DNA from: Pseudomonadota bacterium
GTDB lineage: Bacteria; Pseudomonadota; Alphaproteobacteria; Micropepsales; Micropepsaceae
Assembly (NCBI GenBank): GCA_018241025.1
Contig: JAFEEQ010000021.1
Coordinates: 62,001 to 126,000, forward strand
Length of the DNA stretch: 64,000 bases
Reading direction: 5' to 3'
Made by a program: the position numbers and the translations under genes. The notes under the pieces were generated by a model that was not told the origin of the DNA, did no database searches, and saw only the letters and a list, made by a program, of their open reading frames with translations. Positions 63,299 to 64,000 of this stretch are shown one piece after another (within the stretch, counting starts at the first letter, position 1; each line of letters starts with the position of its first letter).

Positions 63299-64000
63299 CT
63301 ATGCAACAGGCTTGCGCGTCGCCGTCGAGTGCTCCCAGTCGGCCAGCAGCGCGCGCAGCGCGGCGACCAGTGCCAGCGGCTGGTCGAGCATGATGTGGTG
63401 CTGGGCCTGGGGTATCTCCACCACCGGCGCCTGGCGCCCGAGCAGGTTGAACATGTACTGCCCGATCTCCGGCGGCAGCAGCACGGAATGCTCGCCGCGG
63501 AACACCGCGATGCGGCAGCGCGTGGCGCGCAGGCGTTCGGCGGTGTCGCCGATGGAGAAGCGCTTCCAGATCGCCGGGTCGAACTTCCAGGTGAAGCCGA
63601 TCTCGCCGCCCGCCTGCGGCACTTCCTTGATCGAATGCCGCGCCACCCAGTCGACGATATAGAGATTCTCGCAGCCCTGCGGCGGCATCAGGCGGAAACG
63701 CGCCATCGCCGCGGCCAGCGTCGGATAGATATTGTGCGGCTTTATCGGGCGGTTGGGCGGGCCGCCGGGCCGGTCGGGCGGATTGACCGGCGAATCGACG
63801 ATCACCACCCCGGCGAGCCTGTCGCCATAGAGCCCGCCGGTCAGCATGGTGACGAAGCCGCCGAAGCTGTGCGCCACGATCACCGGCGGCTCGTCGAGCG
63901 CGAACATGCCCGCGTCCTCGCAGACCGCGATCTCCTCGCGCGCGAACAGCTCCATCGAATAGCCGTCGGGCCGCCAGTCGCTGTCGCCCATGCCCGAGAG
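63299..64000 (-). CDS. Alpha/beta hydrolase (partial, 5' end outside window)
   Basis: The last 234 residues are visible. VIVAHSFGGFVTMLTGGLYGDRLAGVVIVDSPVNPP carries the nucleophile elbow (G-x-S-x-G with S in HSFGG); CRIAVFRGEHSVLLPPEIGQYMF holds the acid region and PQAQHHIMLDQPLALV the catalytic His. The preceding LSGMGDSDWR is the usual oxyanion-side box. The start lies beyond base 64000. Substrate unknown. Confidence 0.9.
   Translation of the reverse strand, partial: LSGMGDSDWRPDGYSMELFAREEIAVCEDAGMFALDEPPVIVAHSFGGFVTMLTGGLYGDRLAGVVIVDSPVNPPDRPGGPPNRPIKPHNIYPTLAAAMARFRLMPPQGCENLYIVDWVARHSIKEVPQAGGEIGFTWKFDPAIWKRFSIGDTAERLRATRCRIAVFRGEHSVLLPPEIGQYMFNLLGRQAPVVEIPQAQHHIMLDQPLALVAALRALLADWEHSTATRKPVA

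Overview
The window is an ordinary, gene-dense (~65-70% G+C by eye) stretch of alphaproteobacterial chromosome. The placement rests on several families: a SciP-type CtrA inhibitor, the flagellar assembly regulator FliX, a four-helix-type 51-residue aa3 oxidase subunit IV next to a three-gene pntAA-pntAB-pntB transhydrogenase, a zapA-6S RNA-formyltetrahydrofolate cyclo-ligase block, and an rnpB of class A. I would not place it below class level from this sequence alone. I see no prophage, insertion sequence, CRISPR array, tRNA or rRNA, and no assembled defence or biosynthetic island.

Layout. 1-1700: end of sucA and complete sucB (TCA cycle). 1.7-5.5 kb: enoyl/curcumin reductase-like oxidoreductase, fliX, then rlmH and rsfS separated by an AT-richer gene of foreign look. 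5.1-11.6 kb: minus-strand housekeeping chain rplU-rpmA, two RimJ-like acetyltransferases, obg-proB-proA-nadD-rsfS. 11.8-25 kb: accessory metabolism (sulfotransferase-like protein, TPR/2OG oxygenase, orphan Rieske oxygenase, phosphatase+AlkB pair, MOSC protein, class III aminotransferase, an ArsR/SRPBCC/GST module, VOC protein, YmdB-like phosphoesterase, ICMT-like methyltransferase). 25-36 kb: 5-FCL, 6S RNA, zapA, a coiled-coil protein, then the glycolysis/Calvin block tkt-gap-pgk-fba followed by thiE, efp and an inositol-phosphatase family gene. 36-45 kb: two MFS transporters, methyltransferase, sulfotransferase, small secreted proteins, mdh, acyltransferase, HU. 45-50 kb: PAS protein, two cytochromes P450, MarR regulator and an ICMT-like methyltransferase. 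50.3-50.7 kb: rnpB. 50.9-59.7 kb: sciP, racemase, EAL phosphodiesterase, glutamine amidotransferase, LolA-like protein, TetR, gpsA-SGNH-YciI-EVE. 59.7-63 kb: pnt operon with an extra membrane gene, and the tiny oxidase subunit. 63.3 kb to the end: a partial alpha/beta hydrolase.

What stands out is structural rather than a new pathway. The intergenic spaces carry several families of palindromic repeats: 'CTTCGACAAGCTCAGG' composites, 'CATGGCCCGC' pairs and 'CCTCCCC..GGGGAGG' hairpin strings. One motif from these repeats also appears as a hairpin inside rnpB. The pgk-fba spacer holds a diverged 35-bp copy of the pgk 3' end beyond a 62-codon membrane ORF, which looks like the footprint of an insertion. 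I found no convincing undescribed multi-gene system; the candidates for a second look are listed with modest scores.
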